NCBI GenBank assembly: GCA_947034895.1
Contig: OX344765.1
Coordinates: 42,227,001 to 42,291,000 of the forward strand
Direction of reading: 5' to 3'
DNA from: Rhytidiadelphus loreus
Lineage: Eukaryota > Streptophyta > Bryopsida > Hypnales > Hylocomiaceae
Length of the DNA stretch: 64,000 nucleotides
The position numbers and the translations under genes are program-made. Shown here piece by piece: positions 38,089-49,695 of this stretch. Within the stretch, counting starts at the first letter, position 1, and the number at the start of each line of letters is the position of its first letter. The notes beneath the pieces are model-generated. The model was not told the DNA's origin and made no database searches. It saw nothing but the letters and a program-made list of their open reading frames with translations.

Positions 38089-39009
38089 TTAATAATTAAA
38101 TTTTTTGTATAGACACAAATTTGTGAATGGAAGTAATTGTTGAAGTTATGTCAGACTCTAACATTTGTGAGATGATGTGCGTTTAGACTAATTTTGATGG
38201 CAAATACTTGAAAAAATAATATAATAAGAAAAGATCATTACAATACTAGAAATAATATGTATGGTAAAACCTAATCTAAATTTATCATTGAATTCATTCA
38301 AGTTCTCATAATAAAAAATTCCATACTTGTCTTTAAAATAAAACTAAAAGTATAGATTTAAAAAAGAGATAAAAGAAAAGATGTTTTCTTGAATGGTGTA
38401 TTTAGTCATGTGATTATTTTCAAATCCCTATATTAACAAGACCAAAATTATTTATTTATTGAAGCTCTTTAAATTCTCATGAAAATAAATGACAATTATT
38501 CAACATCAACTCTACTTTCAATGTGAAGAAAAATGAAAAGGTTCAAAAGAAGTGAAAGAATTCCATCCTTTTTTTTCAAATAGAAAAAAAAGAAGAGGAA
38601 AAGGTTCAAAAAAGTAAAGAAAAAATCTTTCTTCTATTTTTGAAATAGAAAAAATAGAAAGAAAAAGGATTAAAAAGTAAAAAATAAAAAACACTCTTTC
38701 TTTTATTTTTGAAATAGGAAAAATAGGAAGAAAAAAGGAAAAGATGCATGTGATATATTTTTTAATTGAGCATTAAGAAAATACAAGAGCACATTAATCG
38801 GAAAGTTGGTACTAAACACTTTACATTAACTAGTGCCAGAGTAATGAATTGGAAATTCAACCTCAAAATTTAGCATCAACATTTTACATTATTTAGGGTT
38901 GGAGTGGTGAATTGGGGCCAGATTGAAGGCCGGATTAAAGGCAAATAAGGCCGGCTTTCCATCTAGTCCCAAAGCTAGTATAAACCTAGCCTAAATTGTG
39001 TATCTTTAA

Positions 39010-39967
39010 CCCCTAAAGGTTTTTGACTACATTTTCATCAAAAATGCTCAAAAACTACCATTTCTAGTACAAGTACCAAGTTTTAGGAAAAAAACATTTT
39101 TGGACACATGTAACTGTAGAAGCTTGTAGTATGTTGGATTTGAGAAGATGTGGAAAACATTTTAGAAATTTCCATCGTCTAGATTGCAAGATATTAGCAT
39201 TTGAAGTGAGAAAAATCCTATTTTTGGCCCTATGAAAAATTGGACAACTACACTTTACAAAGTCACATTTGTATGAAAAAATGTCCATGTTCATGGTGCT
39301 TCTTTGAATTCATTCTTCAAAGCAAGTTGTCCACACACTTGAAAATTTTCAGATCATTTGGAATTGTACAACATATAGGAAAAAAGTAGTAAGTAAAAAG
39401 AAGTAGAGAATGATTTAAAATACTAAATTGTTAAGAATTTAGTTGTGGAATTAAAAAATGCCAATCCCAATGGTTGTAATGTTGTAATAAACAATCTACA
39501 TTCTATGTTTTTATTTTATTCCAATTTATTCCAATTTATTCAATTTTCAATTTATTATTTTTATTGAATTAAATAAAGGGCTCCAAAGTTTATTTTAGAA
39601 TAGAGAATCCATAATTGCTTGCAAACTAAAGCTCTTCATAACTTTCATCTCATTAATGAAAGAATGATTCAAAGCTTTCTACATAGATACAAATCTAGAG
39701 AACTAATTAAAAAAATTATTTCTTAAAAAAGTGTTTTTTTAGGAAAAAATTTTAGATGTCCAAGCTGCCTTTAGTTTAAAGAAAATTACATATCATACAA
39801 TAACTTTGTAACCTTGTAGTCAAAAGTTATGAAAAAAATTGGGCCTTAAAGCTACTCCTCAGGCACCTGTTGTTTGAAAATTTTAAATAAAAAAAATAAA
39901 AATTCCATTCGTAATGAGTTGCCCAAAATTGCTATGTTGCCCAAAATGCAATTTGGTCCTTTAGGGG
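39010..39967. mobile_element. TTAA element family A, copy A2 (958 bp)
   Basis: TTAA at 39006-39009, left end CCCCTAAAGGTTTTTGACTA, right end GGTCCTTTAGGGG followed by TCAA (mutated TTAA). Inverted relative to A3, with long shared stretches. It begins 14 bp beyond the end of L1. Confidence 0.75.
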
Positions 39968-40348
39968 TCAAAGTGTTGAAAATAAGTGTACCTAAAATTG
40001 ACCTTAATCTCTCATGAATAGATGTTATATATTTTTGGCAAGAATTTGTAGGGTTTAGTATTAGAAAAGAGTCACAATTAAATGTAATTGCCTTGTACAT
40101 CATAAATATTTTACTTAGATGGTCAATTTAATCATGTGGTGATTAGCAAAGCACCATTAAGATTGTGTTTGAAGGAGTCAATTGTGAATAATCTTGTTGA
40201 AAACCATTTCATATTAGACATTAAACTATCTCATGTAATAGATGTATATGAAAATGCATACCAATAGTATCTTCTTAGTTCCAATATGTTCCTCAATATG
40301 ATGGCCCCCCAAGTCTGTTCTACAATATTGTGAACAAAAAGAGCTTAA

Positions 40349-40483
40349 CCTTGTAAGGACGTTGTGGACCTAATAGATGACTTCACTATTAATTGTAGAA
40401 ACAAATAATGCACTTATCAATGGTTCAATAATTGGAGTATTTTGATAACTACCTTGGTCATAGAGGGCCATGTCCTTTTAGGG
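40349..40483. mobile_element. TTAA element family G (135 bp)
   Basis: TTAA at 40345-40348 and 40484-40487. Ends CCTTGTAAGGACGTTGTGG and the reverse complement of CCCTAAAAGGACATGGCCC. A similar left end (CCTTCGAAGGAC after TTAA) occurs alone at about 42660. Confidence 0.6.
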
Positions 40484-40487
40484 TTAA

Positions 40488-41564
40488 ACTTAGTTGAGTT
40501 CTTTCTAACATTGATCTTATATTGCAAATTATTGATTATAACCAATAGACTTTTGGAAATAGTACTTGCCCACAAGCATTCATAGCACTAAGGTAAACAA
40601 GCCTATGACAAGCAAACCACCAAATACAGACACTTAGGAAATGACCAATTACAAATATACATCAACCCTTGATAGAATTTTTGCAATAAACGAGATTCAA
40701 ACTGATTAGGTTGAGTTAGTAGCTACAATCAATGCCTTGGGTGATGGTGAAGGAGTTATTAGTGAATGCTATTAGGATGTTTTAATAAAGGTGGAACTTC
40801 CTAATAGTTCCTTCACCATCACGCCTTTTTAGTGTAAATTCATTACAAGAAGTAACTTTTTAATTTCTTCATGTCATTGCCATGTTAGGAAATGTTGTGA
40901 CTACTTTATGTGGTAAGTTGACCATTATGGGTACACTTTAGGATGGTTTTGGGGTAGTCTAGAGATTCTTTTAGGGTCAATTGGACAACATAGTCACTTC
41001 AAAAATTCATAACAAATTCATTCTTTGTCAAAAAAAATTCAATTTCTCTCTCCATTTCTCACATTTGTCTTTATATGAAAAAAATTTAAAATTTTCAATA
41101 ATGTCAAAAAGGAAATTAAACTAGCCATTCTCCTTGTTTACCTTAGCGCAATTATGGAAGGAAGGAGTCTCACAAGCTCAAACTCGTCAAAGAGTTCAAA
41201 ATTTTGCCCAGAAAACACACACCTATTATCTCTTAATTATGGAATTTTGATCAAAGTTCTCTTTATAAGCATGCATTAGCTTATAAATTAGGGTTTTGTT
41301 CATCCCACCCATCATCGTAGTTATGACATTCCAAAGATTACAAACTTAAAATTTCCATTAGACCGAAGCGTTTCTCTTCACTCCTAATTTTGTAATCCTA
41401 CTTTTGATCCCAATACTGTCCATCACATCATCCAAATCCGACAATTTCTCAAAAAATCATTGTTGTAGTGATTGCATGACTTAATTAACATAGTTGCAAA
41501 ATATTTTTACACTTGCAAAAGGGTGGTAATAGCTAGAGATGGAGGGGTGGGGGCATGTTGGAGA
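40488..41564. other. AT-rich spacer
   Basis: No gene recognised. An inverted pair CCTTCACCATCACgcc/GGTGATGGTGAAGG-like motif occurs near 40745 and 40810 (short hairpin of about 80 bp). Confidence 0.35.
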
Positions 41565-41790
41565 GGTAAGGGAGAACTAATACCCTCGCTCAGCCCTGTG
41601 GGCAAACCTTGGAATTATTTATTTTCTGCACATGAATTTTTTTGCAAATTTTGAATTCATTTTTGCGATCAGAGACCCCGAATTAGTTGGGTGAGGTCAA
41701 GAATATACCCTAGAACGGCCCAAAATAGGGGGCATTTTTTTTACTTGCACCCCTGGTAAGGCCGAGCGAGGGGGTCAATCCACCCCAATC
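41565..41790. mobile_element. MULE-like MITE family H, copy H2 (226 bp)
   Basis: Aligns with H1b end to end: GGGAGAAC, CCCTCGCTC, GGGCAAACC, TTATTTTCTGCACATGAATT, TTTGAATTCATTTTTGCGAT, CAGAGACCCCGAATTAG, ATACCCTAGAACGGCCCAAA, ACTTGCACCCCTGGTAAGG. The flanking 9-mers TGTTGGAGA and TAGTGAAGA are only partly alike. Confidence 0.7.
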
Positions 41791-42289
41791 TAGTGAAGAT
41801 AGGATCATTTTAGCTTCTTTTTAGCTTGGGGATAGCACACAACATCTTGAACCTCCATGAATGCCATTAAATACATGGGAAAGTAGTAAGTTATGGATTT
41901 GTTTATAGGATGTTCTTGACCACCCCACTCTATGATTTATTTTGTCGTTTTAGGGCAAACCACTTTAGAAATTCACAGAAATTACAATTTTCATCAGAAA
42001 ATTATAATTCCACTCGAGTTTGATTCATGGAACTAGCGCACACCTCTAATTAAATTTAAAAAAAATATGTTCCCCTCTTGAAGCTGGCCCAAAGATATTC
42101 AAATTGCTAGTTTGCATGGTAAGAGGCTTCTCTACCTTGTGTACGGTGGACGGATTTGTTTTGAGATCCAGAAATCCACAGGACACAATGTCATAAATAT
42201 ATACCTCCCTTTTCAAACGTGGACCATGAAATGAAGCCCACTTGAACCCCCAAATGCATCTGAAATGATAAAAAACAGTCTGAGAATCT

Positions 42290-42560
42290 GTGACGTACTG
42301 AGGGAAGCTCATGGAAGCATCATGCAGGTGCCCGGCCAGGGGGGGCAGCGGGATGACCCCCCTTGCCAGGCGTCACGGACTTACGACATTCCTGTCATCA
42401 TTATTTTGCCATTGGCATCGGCATCAGGATACGGGGTTTTCATCGTTTCATCCGCCCAGACGACCACGCCCGCCATGAGGTCAGACTCGGATTTTTTAAA
42501 TTTCATTTCTTTGGAGCTGTGCGAAAAGTGACACAACATTGTTCACCAATGAGGCAAGGT
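42290..42560. other. GC-rich island, no recognised coding sequence
   Basis: A local rise in GC with a hairpin (GGCCAGGGGGG and CCCCCCTTGCCAGG, 42336-42370) and hexamer-like repetition GGCATCGGCATCAGG. Two overlapping plus-strand frames (88 and 98 codons) are open but not protein-like to my eye. Could be a decayed exon or a regulatory CpG-rich patch. Confidence 0.4.
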
Positions 42561-43657
42561 CCCGCTTTTGTATGCTTGAAAAGGGGACACCCTACTACAG
42601 TGAACAAAATGGTCTTATTGTTGTACTACTCCTCACCCCAAACCCAATCATGGAATTAACCTTCGAAGGACATTTTCATGGTCCTAAGGGCCTTTTGTCT
42701 AGAGAATAACAAAAATTGCTGGAAGTACTGTGAACGTCTCTTTTCAAAAATGGTTGTCACATTTTTCTCCTCCTCTTCCTGTAGGCATCAAATGTGGTTC
42801 TCTTTTTGTGAAGTACAATGTTAATGGATCTTTCATTGGAGTGATGGAGCTAATTACAACTACGGACATAGATGAAACGTGCAAAATGTGGGTGGTAATT
42901 TATTTAATCATTCAAACATGTGTGCAATGCATATGATGTCATTGCAAGAATTTGTAGCAATTTAGTGATTTCATCCATTGAGGAAAAGAAGGTATGTCTC
43001 CTGAAGATGCCCTTTGATTTTTTTGCATTGTTTTTGTTCAAAAGAATTGTGGTTAACCTTTCTTTTTGACCCAATTTTGTATAAGGGTAGGGATGTAGTA
43101 TCTATGTACCTTAGGACATTTGTTAGTGGGAGGTATGTGTGAGTTAATTGTGGTCTATAAATTGATTTGATCAATCTCATGAGGTTTAAAAGGATAATTT
43201 GGATTTTTAAGTAGGACTTTAACTAAGTGGGTGAACCTTTTGACTTTAGTTACAACTATTAAAAAAAAATCTACTTCAAGACAAATGCATCTTCCAATTA
43301 ACTCATCCTCCTTCTAAGTGTCGTGGACTGCTTGCTTGCAAATCATATAACATACATGTACTAAAGTTCTTAGAATGTAGAGTTAACAATCCCAATGAGC
43401 AATCATGTGTTTCTTCATATGCATGCTAACCAACTTTCACCTTTTATGACATTCTGCATCAATGCATGCTTCTATCACCACCCCAAGCACTCCATTCAGA
43501 GTTACAATTTCTATTAATAAGGTCATTGGATATATGTACCTTGGACCATTTGTTTTTATTTTTTGTTTCTTTACAAGGAAGGATTCAAAAATCAATTTAC
43601 TCATGAAAAAAGCCCAAAACCAAGGGGTTTTATTTCAATTTTTGGTGCTATCTCTAC
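42561..43657. other. Spacer, no gene recognised
   Basis: Contains an orphan TTAA-CCTTCGAAGGAC end at about 42656. Otherwise nothing supported. Confidence 0.35.
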
Positions 43658-43777
43658 TACAAATCCATCATAGATTGAAATGGTTTTGTATTAATATTGT
43701 GTTAGTTTCAACACAATTTTTTGTTAATTTTAACATGAATTCAATACAAAAGCATTTCAATCCATGGTGAATTTGTA
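43658..43777. repeat. Foldback MITE-like hairpin (120 bp)
   Basis: Left arm TACAAATCCATCATAGATTG and AAATGGTTTTGTATT pair with AATACAAAAGCATTT and CAATCCATGGTGAATTTGTA. Arms about 40 bp, imperfect. No clear target duplication. Confidence 0.65.
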
Positions 43778-44460
43778 CTTGTGTAAGCCCCCCTAGAAAT
43801 GGATGAAACATATAGGTTTTGAATAAAATAAAATTGATTGACTTTCATCCAAATGTAATGAATTATTTCAAGGATAGGGAGCATTTTCTACAAATATCCA
43901 CTCTATGATGGAGATTTTATTGTCAAATATTCCCTTCAAAAGCATGGCTCATAGTAAAAACATAATTTGATGCCTTTTCTTCAATTAATATTGAATAAAT
44001 ATAGCACAATTTTAATACAAATTATAATATTATCTCTTGTATTAAATCATGTATTAATTACAAATTTATGAATAAATAGGTTGGATTTGTATTGATTCAA
44101 GCATTGGTATGTATCCATACTACACAAAATTGCATTAGTTAAATTTAACAATCAAGTATCTTGTATGAAAAATACACACATATAGTATGAATTGCTTTCA
44201 TTAAGAATTGGTAGACAATGTTGCATGTGCCTTTCGCAAATTGAATCAACACTAAATCACATGAATAAGATTTTTTTTTATCAATAGAGGCTACAAATTA
44301 AAAAAAATACCCACGTAATAGTTATTTTGGTATCTACTTGGACAATACAACTTATTACCTTCTACAAATTTTCTCTAGAATCCATTTATTTAAGAAAAAT
44401 TTCTTCCTCAAATTTCCTATTGGCTTGCTAAAAATAAAATATTACTAAAATTGAGATTAT
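43778..44460. other. AT-rich spacer upstream of HMGS
   Basis: No gene or terminal repeat recognised. Confidence 0.4.
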
Positions 44461-44468
44461 TATAAAAG
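44461..44468 (+). promoter_or_regulatory. Probable TATA box of the HMGS gene
   Basis: TATAAAAG lies exactly where AT-rich spacer gives way to the GC-richer leader. A start site about 25-35 bp downstream (near 44495) would give a 5' leader of about 415 nt. Confidence 0.5.
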
Positions 44469-44574
44469 AATGGCAAACGGAAAGAAGTGGGCCCCGAGAG
44501 CTCTGCTGGCACGACCGCACCCGTCTTTCTCGCCAAATTCCATAAACTTTTTCTTTCATCGACCCGCTCTTTAG

Positions 44575-44640
44575 AACTGTCTTTCCGTCCGACGAAGGCT
44601 TCTTCCGTTCGACGAGTCCTCTTTCCGTCCGACGAAGACA
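44575..44640 (+). repeat. Short tandem repeats in the HMGS 5' leader
   Basis: Three units of CTTTCCGTCCGACGAAG type (the middle one reads CTTCCGTTCGACGAGTC). They lie in the inferred transcribed leader. Confidence 0.7.
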
Positions 44641-44670
44641 CTCGGTCGTCTTCCCCTGGCTTCCCTCCTT

Positions 44671-44742
44671 ATGCCAGGAACCGCCTATTGCGAAAGTTGC
44701 CTCTGCTGCTTGTCCTCCTCTGCCTTGCTTCCTCCGCCATAG
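44671..44742 (+). other. Upstream ORF of 23 codons in the HMGS leader
   Basis: ATG at 44671 begins MPGTAYCESCLCC and stops at TAG 44740-44742, 167 nt before the main start. It is in a different frame from the main ORF. If the leader is transcribed from near 44495, this uORF would be met first by scanning ribosomes and could damp translation. Effect is inferred. Confidence 0.4.
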
Positions 44743-44909
44743 AACTCACACTTGCGCTCTTCATTCTACGTCGACCTTCTCCTGGATCCCAATCCTTCTG
44801 CGCACCTCTGCGACGTTTTCAGCTGCGTTCGTGGATCGAGGACTCGTGTTTTTTTTGGCTTCTTACCCGTGGTTGTGTTTGCTATCAAAGTGAGCGAGTG
44901 AGCGCAGCT

Positions 44910-47900
44910 ATGGCAGCCACGCGACCTCAGAATGTCGGCATCTTGGCCATGGATGTATACTTTCCAGCAAGCTTCGTCCATCAGGTTTTCCATCTCGAAC
45001 CTGTCGCCTCCCGTGGTTGTTGCTGCCATTGGTACTTCGTGGTGTTGCGATTTTGCCTCCACGAGGGTAATGCGACACCAGAGACTATTGAGTCGCTGGA
45101 TTGTGGAGTCGTTTTCGTTTCGATCCGTGCCTATGCGCGAGCTGCATTGCGGCAAGCGCGAAATCTTCCATTCGCAGGGATTGCGCACTGAGTTTTGGTT
45201 TACAGGAGGAAGGAAGCTTGATTAATAGTTTGCGAAGTGATTACGTTTTGATGTTTTTTGAGGTGATCTTGCGAGGCTGATCGTCAGGATTGATACTTTT
45301 GGAGAGGAATTGGTGTTCAATGACGGAGGAATTGGTTTGGGGTTGCAGGAAGAGTTGGAGGAGTTCGATGGAGTGAGCAAGGGCAAGTACACTATTGGTC
45401 TGGGCCAAGACCGTCTTGCTTTTTGCACCGATCTGGAGGATGTTATTTCCATGAGGTATCTATTTCCTTGTGCCGCCCTGTTTTCTCGTTTTGATAGTCG
45501 GTCTTCAGATCCCGAGGTCTTTGAGATTTTTGCAAACGATCACCGTCTGAAATTGTATTGCATGGAGCAGTTATCTTACTGTTTACTCGTGTTTTTGGTT
45601 GATTTGAATGCTGTGTATCGGAGGTGCTTTTTGACACTGTTTAGGTCTGGCGGGTTTCGTTTTTTTGGCAAGGAAATTTTTCTAATAGTTGTGGTTGCAG
45701 TCAGGTTGCATCTATTGTGATCGTAAGAGAATAAATCTGTTAGTTCACAATTGATATTGATGGGGTGTCAGCTTGACAGTAGTGAAGTATTTATTGCTAT
45801 CTGAAGGTGTTCATAAAGTAGTTTGGTTTTCATACTTTGCTTGTACATTTTGGCAAGGAAATTTTGGGTTCGAGAGAATGTACAATTGCAGGGGTGGGGT
45901 GGGGTGTCCCGTGAACATCAGTCGTCCCACAATATTGAAAATGCTTGTAATCGCAGTCAGTTGCTCAGTCAGCTCGTCAGTAGTTTGTCAGTTGATAAAG
46001 GTGAGTGAGCTCAAAATTGATATCGATGGGGTGTCAGCTTGACAGTGGTGAAGTCTTTATTGGAAACTTACGGCATTGCACCTGAACGCATTGGCCGCCT
46101 GGAGGTCGGCAGCGAAACAGTGATTGACAAAAGCAAGGCCATTAAGACCTCCCTTATGCAGCTCTTTGAGGTATACTATTTCTTGACACGTCTTTGGATT
46201 AAGTTTGAAGCTTTATAGATATTGAAGTGAATATTCGTGTAACTCCATCTCTATCTCGCCTTGAAACTGGAGCGGAGTCATTCTCTTTAGTTGGTATCAG
46301 TGTCTGTCTAACTCCATTATCGTTTTGTTGTGAAGTATGCGTTTGTGACTTTGGGTGTAAGTACGTCGGTACCATTCTGATTCTGTTTTTGGTGTATTGA
46401 CAAGTAGAAGTCAGGTAATGGAGATATCGAGGGAGTTGATTCTACCAACGCCTGCTATGGCGGAACAGCAGCTCTGCAGAATTCTCTCAACTGGGTGGAG
46501 AGCAGTGCTTGGGATGGACGTTATGCCATTGTCGTCGCTGCAGACAGCGCTGTAAGTTGGTTATATTCTCAACAAATGGCATGCCAAATCATATGCTTAC
46601 CATTCACGGGTGTAGGACATGGTTTCTTTTTTTAATTAGAATATTTTTTTATCTTTCCTGAAGTTTGCTAAATGATTAATATCAACTCTTATAGATATGG
46701 GAGCGACCACTTTCGGCACTCAAGGATTTACTTCCTATCTCTACGTAGGGGTCACATAGACACCGTGCTTTTGGTCTGTATTTTGACTAATTCAGATTTC
46801 AGTTTATTAGACAGCAACCAAGGCAATTAGAAGGTTAATAAGTCAATTGAATGTTGTGACAGGTGTATGCTGAAGGGGCTGCACGTCCGACAGGTGGTGC
46901 TGGAGCTGTAGCCATGCTAATTGGACCTGATGCGCCTATTATCTTTGAGCGTAGTCTTACTGGGACTCACATGGCAAACGTGTATGACTTCTACAAGCCT
47001 AATTTGGCCAGTGAATACCCGGTATGTTCTAAAGTTTCATGACCTCCCAAGTTCTTGAGGGGCCTGCCTAATTCATTGGTTCCAAATTTGTTTAGGTCTC
47101 TAAATCTTGACCAGCTTGTAATGTCTGTTGAACTCACTAAGAATTGGATAGTTTCGTCCATGTGACATTGCTATTTCGTCTCGTGCAATTGCTTTAAAGT
47201 GCACCTCTTTGGTATTTATGACAGGTCGTTGATGGGAAATTATCGCAAACCTGCTATCTGCAAGCACTAGACTTGTGCTACCAGCGCTTCTGCAAGAAGT
47301 ATGCTTTCTGACCTCTCAGTGTGTGTTGATCATAATTTGATGAGCTTCATTGCAAGTGACGTGCATAGTCTTTGTGGTCTCTGAACTAATAGTCTATTAT
47401 TCTATGGCAGGTATGAGAAGCTTGCAGGCAAACCTTTTACTCTGTCAGAGGCCTCATACGTTGTGTGTCATGCTCCTTACAATAAGGTACTCTCCGTTTC
47501 TCTAAAGACCCTAAACATGGTGCTAGTCTATTGCACATGTCGACTTGCAAGCCTCACATGTGACGTGGTACCAACAATTTACTATGTTGGTGTTGTGCAG
47601 CTCGTGCAAAAAAGTTATGCTCGTCTCGTCTACAACGACTTCATAAGAAATGCTAGGTATTCTCGACGTGCTCTTTGCGGCCTTCTGATGCCTGGTTTTG
47701 GTAATATTTAGACCTTAACAAGAAGTTCTAGTTTGTTTTCTTGTCCTTATATTTAGGTTGAGATATTGACTACATATGCGTGGTTGCTCTCTCTCTCCAG
47801 CTTTGTTGGCGAGGATGCAGCAGCCAAGTTGGAACCATTTGCAACTTTGGCACCCGCAGATAGCCTTGTGAATCGTGACCTTGAGAAGGTACATTCAAGT

Positions 47901-48835
47901 TTTTAAAGTTTTTGACGTTCCAATATTTAACGTGACTTTCTAAAGTGTATGGACCTTGATGATGACAACTTTCTGGTGCCATTGGGCATGGCAGGTATCA
48001 CAACAAGTTGGTAAGAAACAGTATGATGAAAAAGTCGGACCCACAACAATGTTGCCCAAGGAACTTGGAAACATGTACTGTGCATCTTTGTATGCTGGTC
48101 TTGCTACCCTTGTACATAACAAGGCATCTTCTTTGGTACGTACCATTATTCCTTACCATTTGGTGCGTCTTTTTAATCGATGTATCAATCAGCAACTTAT
48201 CATGTACTCCGTATTTGATAGTTCCTTTTTCTATCTTGTCCAAGTATCAATGTGACTTTTGTAACATGGTAAAAAAGTGACATGTGGGTTTGTTCCCAAC
48301 AGGATGGCAAGAGAATACTTATGTTTTCATATGGAAGTGGTTTAGCCTCAACTCTCTTCTCCTGTAAATTCGTGGAAGGCCAGAAGTTGTCAGAGATTGC
48401 CAGGAAAATGGACATCGCTGCCAAACTTGAATCTCGCATTGCAGTAAGCCCTCGCACCACTGCATGTTAAGCCTCACGTGTCAAGAACACATGGTTTTAT
48501 CGTTTCTACTTAATGATTTCTATGTGGCGTGAGAAAAGCATGTGATTGGGAGCTACTTAAAGAGTATTAGAATTCCTTTGTGTGAGTGCGTACTCAATGA
48601 CACCGTGTGTCGTAAAATATTTCAGGTGACTCCGAAGGAGTTTGTGGAGACGATGCACCTCATGGAGACTCGCTACGGTGCAAATGATTTCATCCCAGTA
48701 AGCTCCAAGTCTACCTTGCGCCCTTCAACCTTCTTCATCACTCAAGTTGATGCTCTTTATCGCCGTAGTTACGACAGATACCAAGCAAAGCCTGTGAAGC
48801 CGGAGGCCAATGGTACAAATGGCATAGCACACTAG
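44910..48835 (+). CDS. HMGS: Hydroxymethylglutaryl-CoA synthase (mevalonate pathway)
   Basis: Condenses acetyl-CoA with acetoacetyl-CoA to HMG-CoA, the second step of the cytosolic mevalonate route to sterols. Twelve exons, all GT-AG and in phase: 44910-44984, 45349-45455, 46038-46170, 46408-46551, 46863-47021, 47225-47298, 47411-47486, 47601-47656, 47801-47888, 47995-48135, 48303-48443, 48626-48835; 1404 nt, 467 residues (plant enzymes about 460). It starts [19 protein letters not shown], the family N-terminus. Catalytic Glu83 in GRLEVGSE, Cys121 in STNACYGGT, His251 in CHAPYNK and Asn330 in [10 protein letters not shown] are present, as are Arg161, Cys216 and Ser363 (FSYGSG). Asn192 (HMANVYDF) replaces the usual His. 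No transit peptide is seen from this start, so it is cytosolic. The upstream leader is open in the same frame for 141 codons, but the family supports the start used here. Confidence 0.97.
45660..46065 (+). repeat. Tandem duplication in HMGS intron 2 copying the exon 3 acceptor
   Basis: TTTTGGCAAGGAAATTTT, CGCAGTCAGTTG-like, ATTGATATTGATGGGGTGTC and AGCTTGACAGTAGTGAAGT occur at 45664-45797 and again at 45848-46060. The first copy holds a decoy CAG acceptor and the first codons of exon 3 (45766-45795), then diverges. The functional copy is the second (exon 3 from 46038), which continues in frame. Confidence 0.8.
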
Positions 48836-49695
48836 TCTTGCTGTAGATTTTGAGTCTGAAAGCGCCTAAGATTTCTTCGGTTTCTAGCGGTGGCACCTTT
48901 TCTTTTAAATTATCTGCTGATTCAAATATTAGGTGTCGATGCATCTGCTATGAACAACACAGTTTAGTATGGAATTAGATAGGGCCAACTAATACTGTAT
49001 GGAGCATATTTGTCCAAGAGCTTGGTAAAGTTCTGATTGAGGAGCTTCCATCCATATAGTGAAGGGTTTAGCGCATTTGTTCCTCAGATTTTTTCATTTG
49101 CTGTAACTATTTACAGAAGGGTTTCCCTCGGAGCTGATTGCTCCCATTCACAATCTACTTGCCTGTCACTTCCACAAACGTCCTTTGTGGAACTCTTTTC
49201 TCTTCAGCAATTGAGGTTGTATCAATTTTGTTCTGGTTCTCTATTCGTTACGATGTTATTCTCTACTAGAAGTTGAGTGGAAAAGAGAAGTCATTGAGGC
49301 TCAAGTCAAAAATGTTGTTCAGCTTGTACTTGAAAGCTGACTGACCTTTAGACTCTTTTTCAATGGCTTGACCATGACTTCCAATCCACGGGCGTCATGT
49401 TGGAAGAAATTTGTGTACTTTGTGCATTTGGCATTGTGAAGAAATGTGCTACCGGTACTGTAGACGTCTCTGGGTGTTGCCCTTGTAACTAGTTTTAGGC
49501 TGGCCTCCAAAAAGCAAGCAATCCTTGAAATTGTCATGGGATGGTCAGTTTTTCTTACATATTGATTCTCATCTAATTGTTTTGTGCAACTTCATAATGC
49601 TATAAGGAAAACGACCCTACTTGTGCCCCACAATTGCATGTTTTGGAAAAAAATAATTTTTTCCCCGTATGCAGATGAGTATGAGGGAAAGTAAG
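48836..49695. other. HMGS 3' UTR and flank
   Basis: Composition falls gradually to AT-rich. No other gene supported; short frames on both strands are not protein-like. Confidence 0.4.

Larger units (their letters stand above)
35788..38992. mobile_element. Non-autonomous TIR element family L, copy L1 (carries C1 and D1)
   Basis: The ends are inverted: AGGGTTAGTTTGTACTTGG at the left and the reverse complement of AGGCTAGGTTTATACTAGC at the right. The same element recurs inverted at 49696-51472 (L2), with shared blocks such as GAGAAATTGAGTGATCCTAT (in L2 orientation) and a long A/G-rich minisatellite (38560-38760). Without the 1.6-kb C1/D1 insertion it is about 1.6 kb. No transposase. The terminal AGGGTTTATACT resembles hAT ends, but no 8-bp duplication was found. 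Confidence 0.7.

Noticed and set aside
44766..45188. 140-codon antisense ORF over HMGS exon 1
   Set aside because: Overlaps a well-supported gene on the other strand and has no recognisable domain.
44487..45191. 234-codon ORF as an independent gene
   Set aside because: It runs through HMGS exon 1 and into intron 2 in one frame. Splicing to the conserved HMGS exons explains the region better.
45766..45795. Upstream CAG acceptor as the real start of HMGS exon 3
   Set aside because: After about ten codons the sequence diverges from the conserved protein (a stop-prone LLSEGVHK reading), whereas the copy at 46038 continues through the conserved LEVGSET region.
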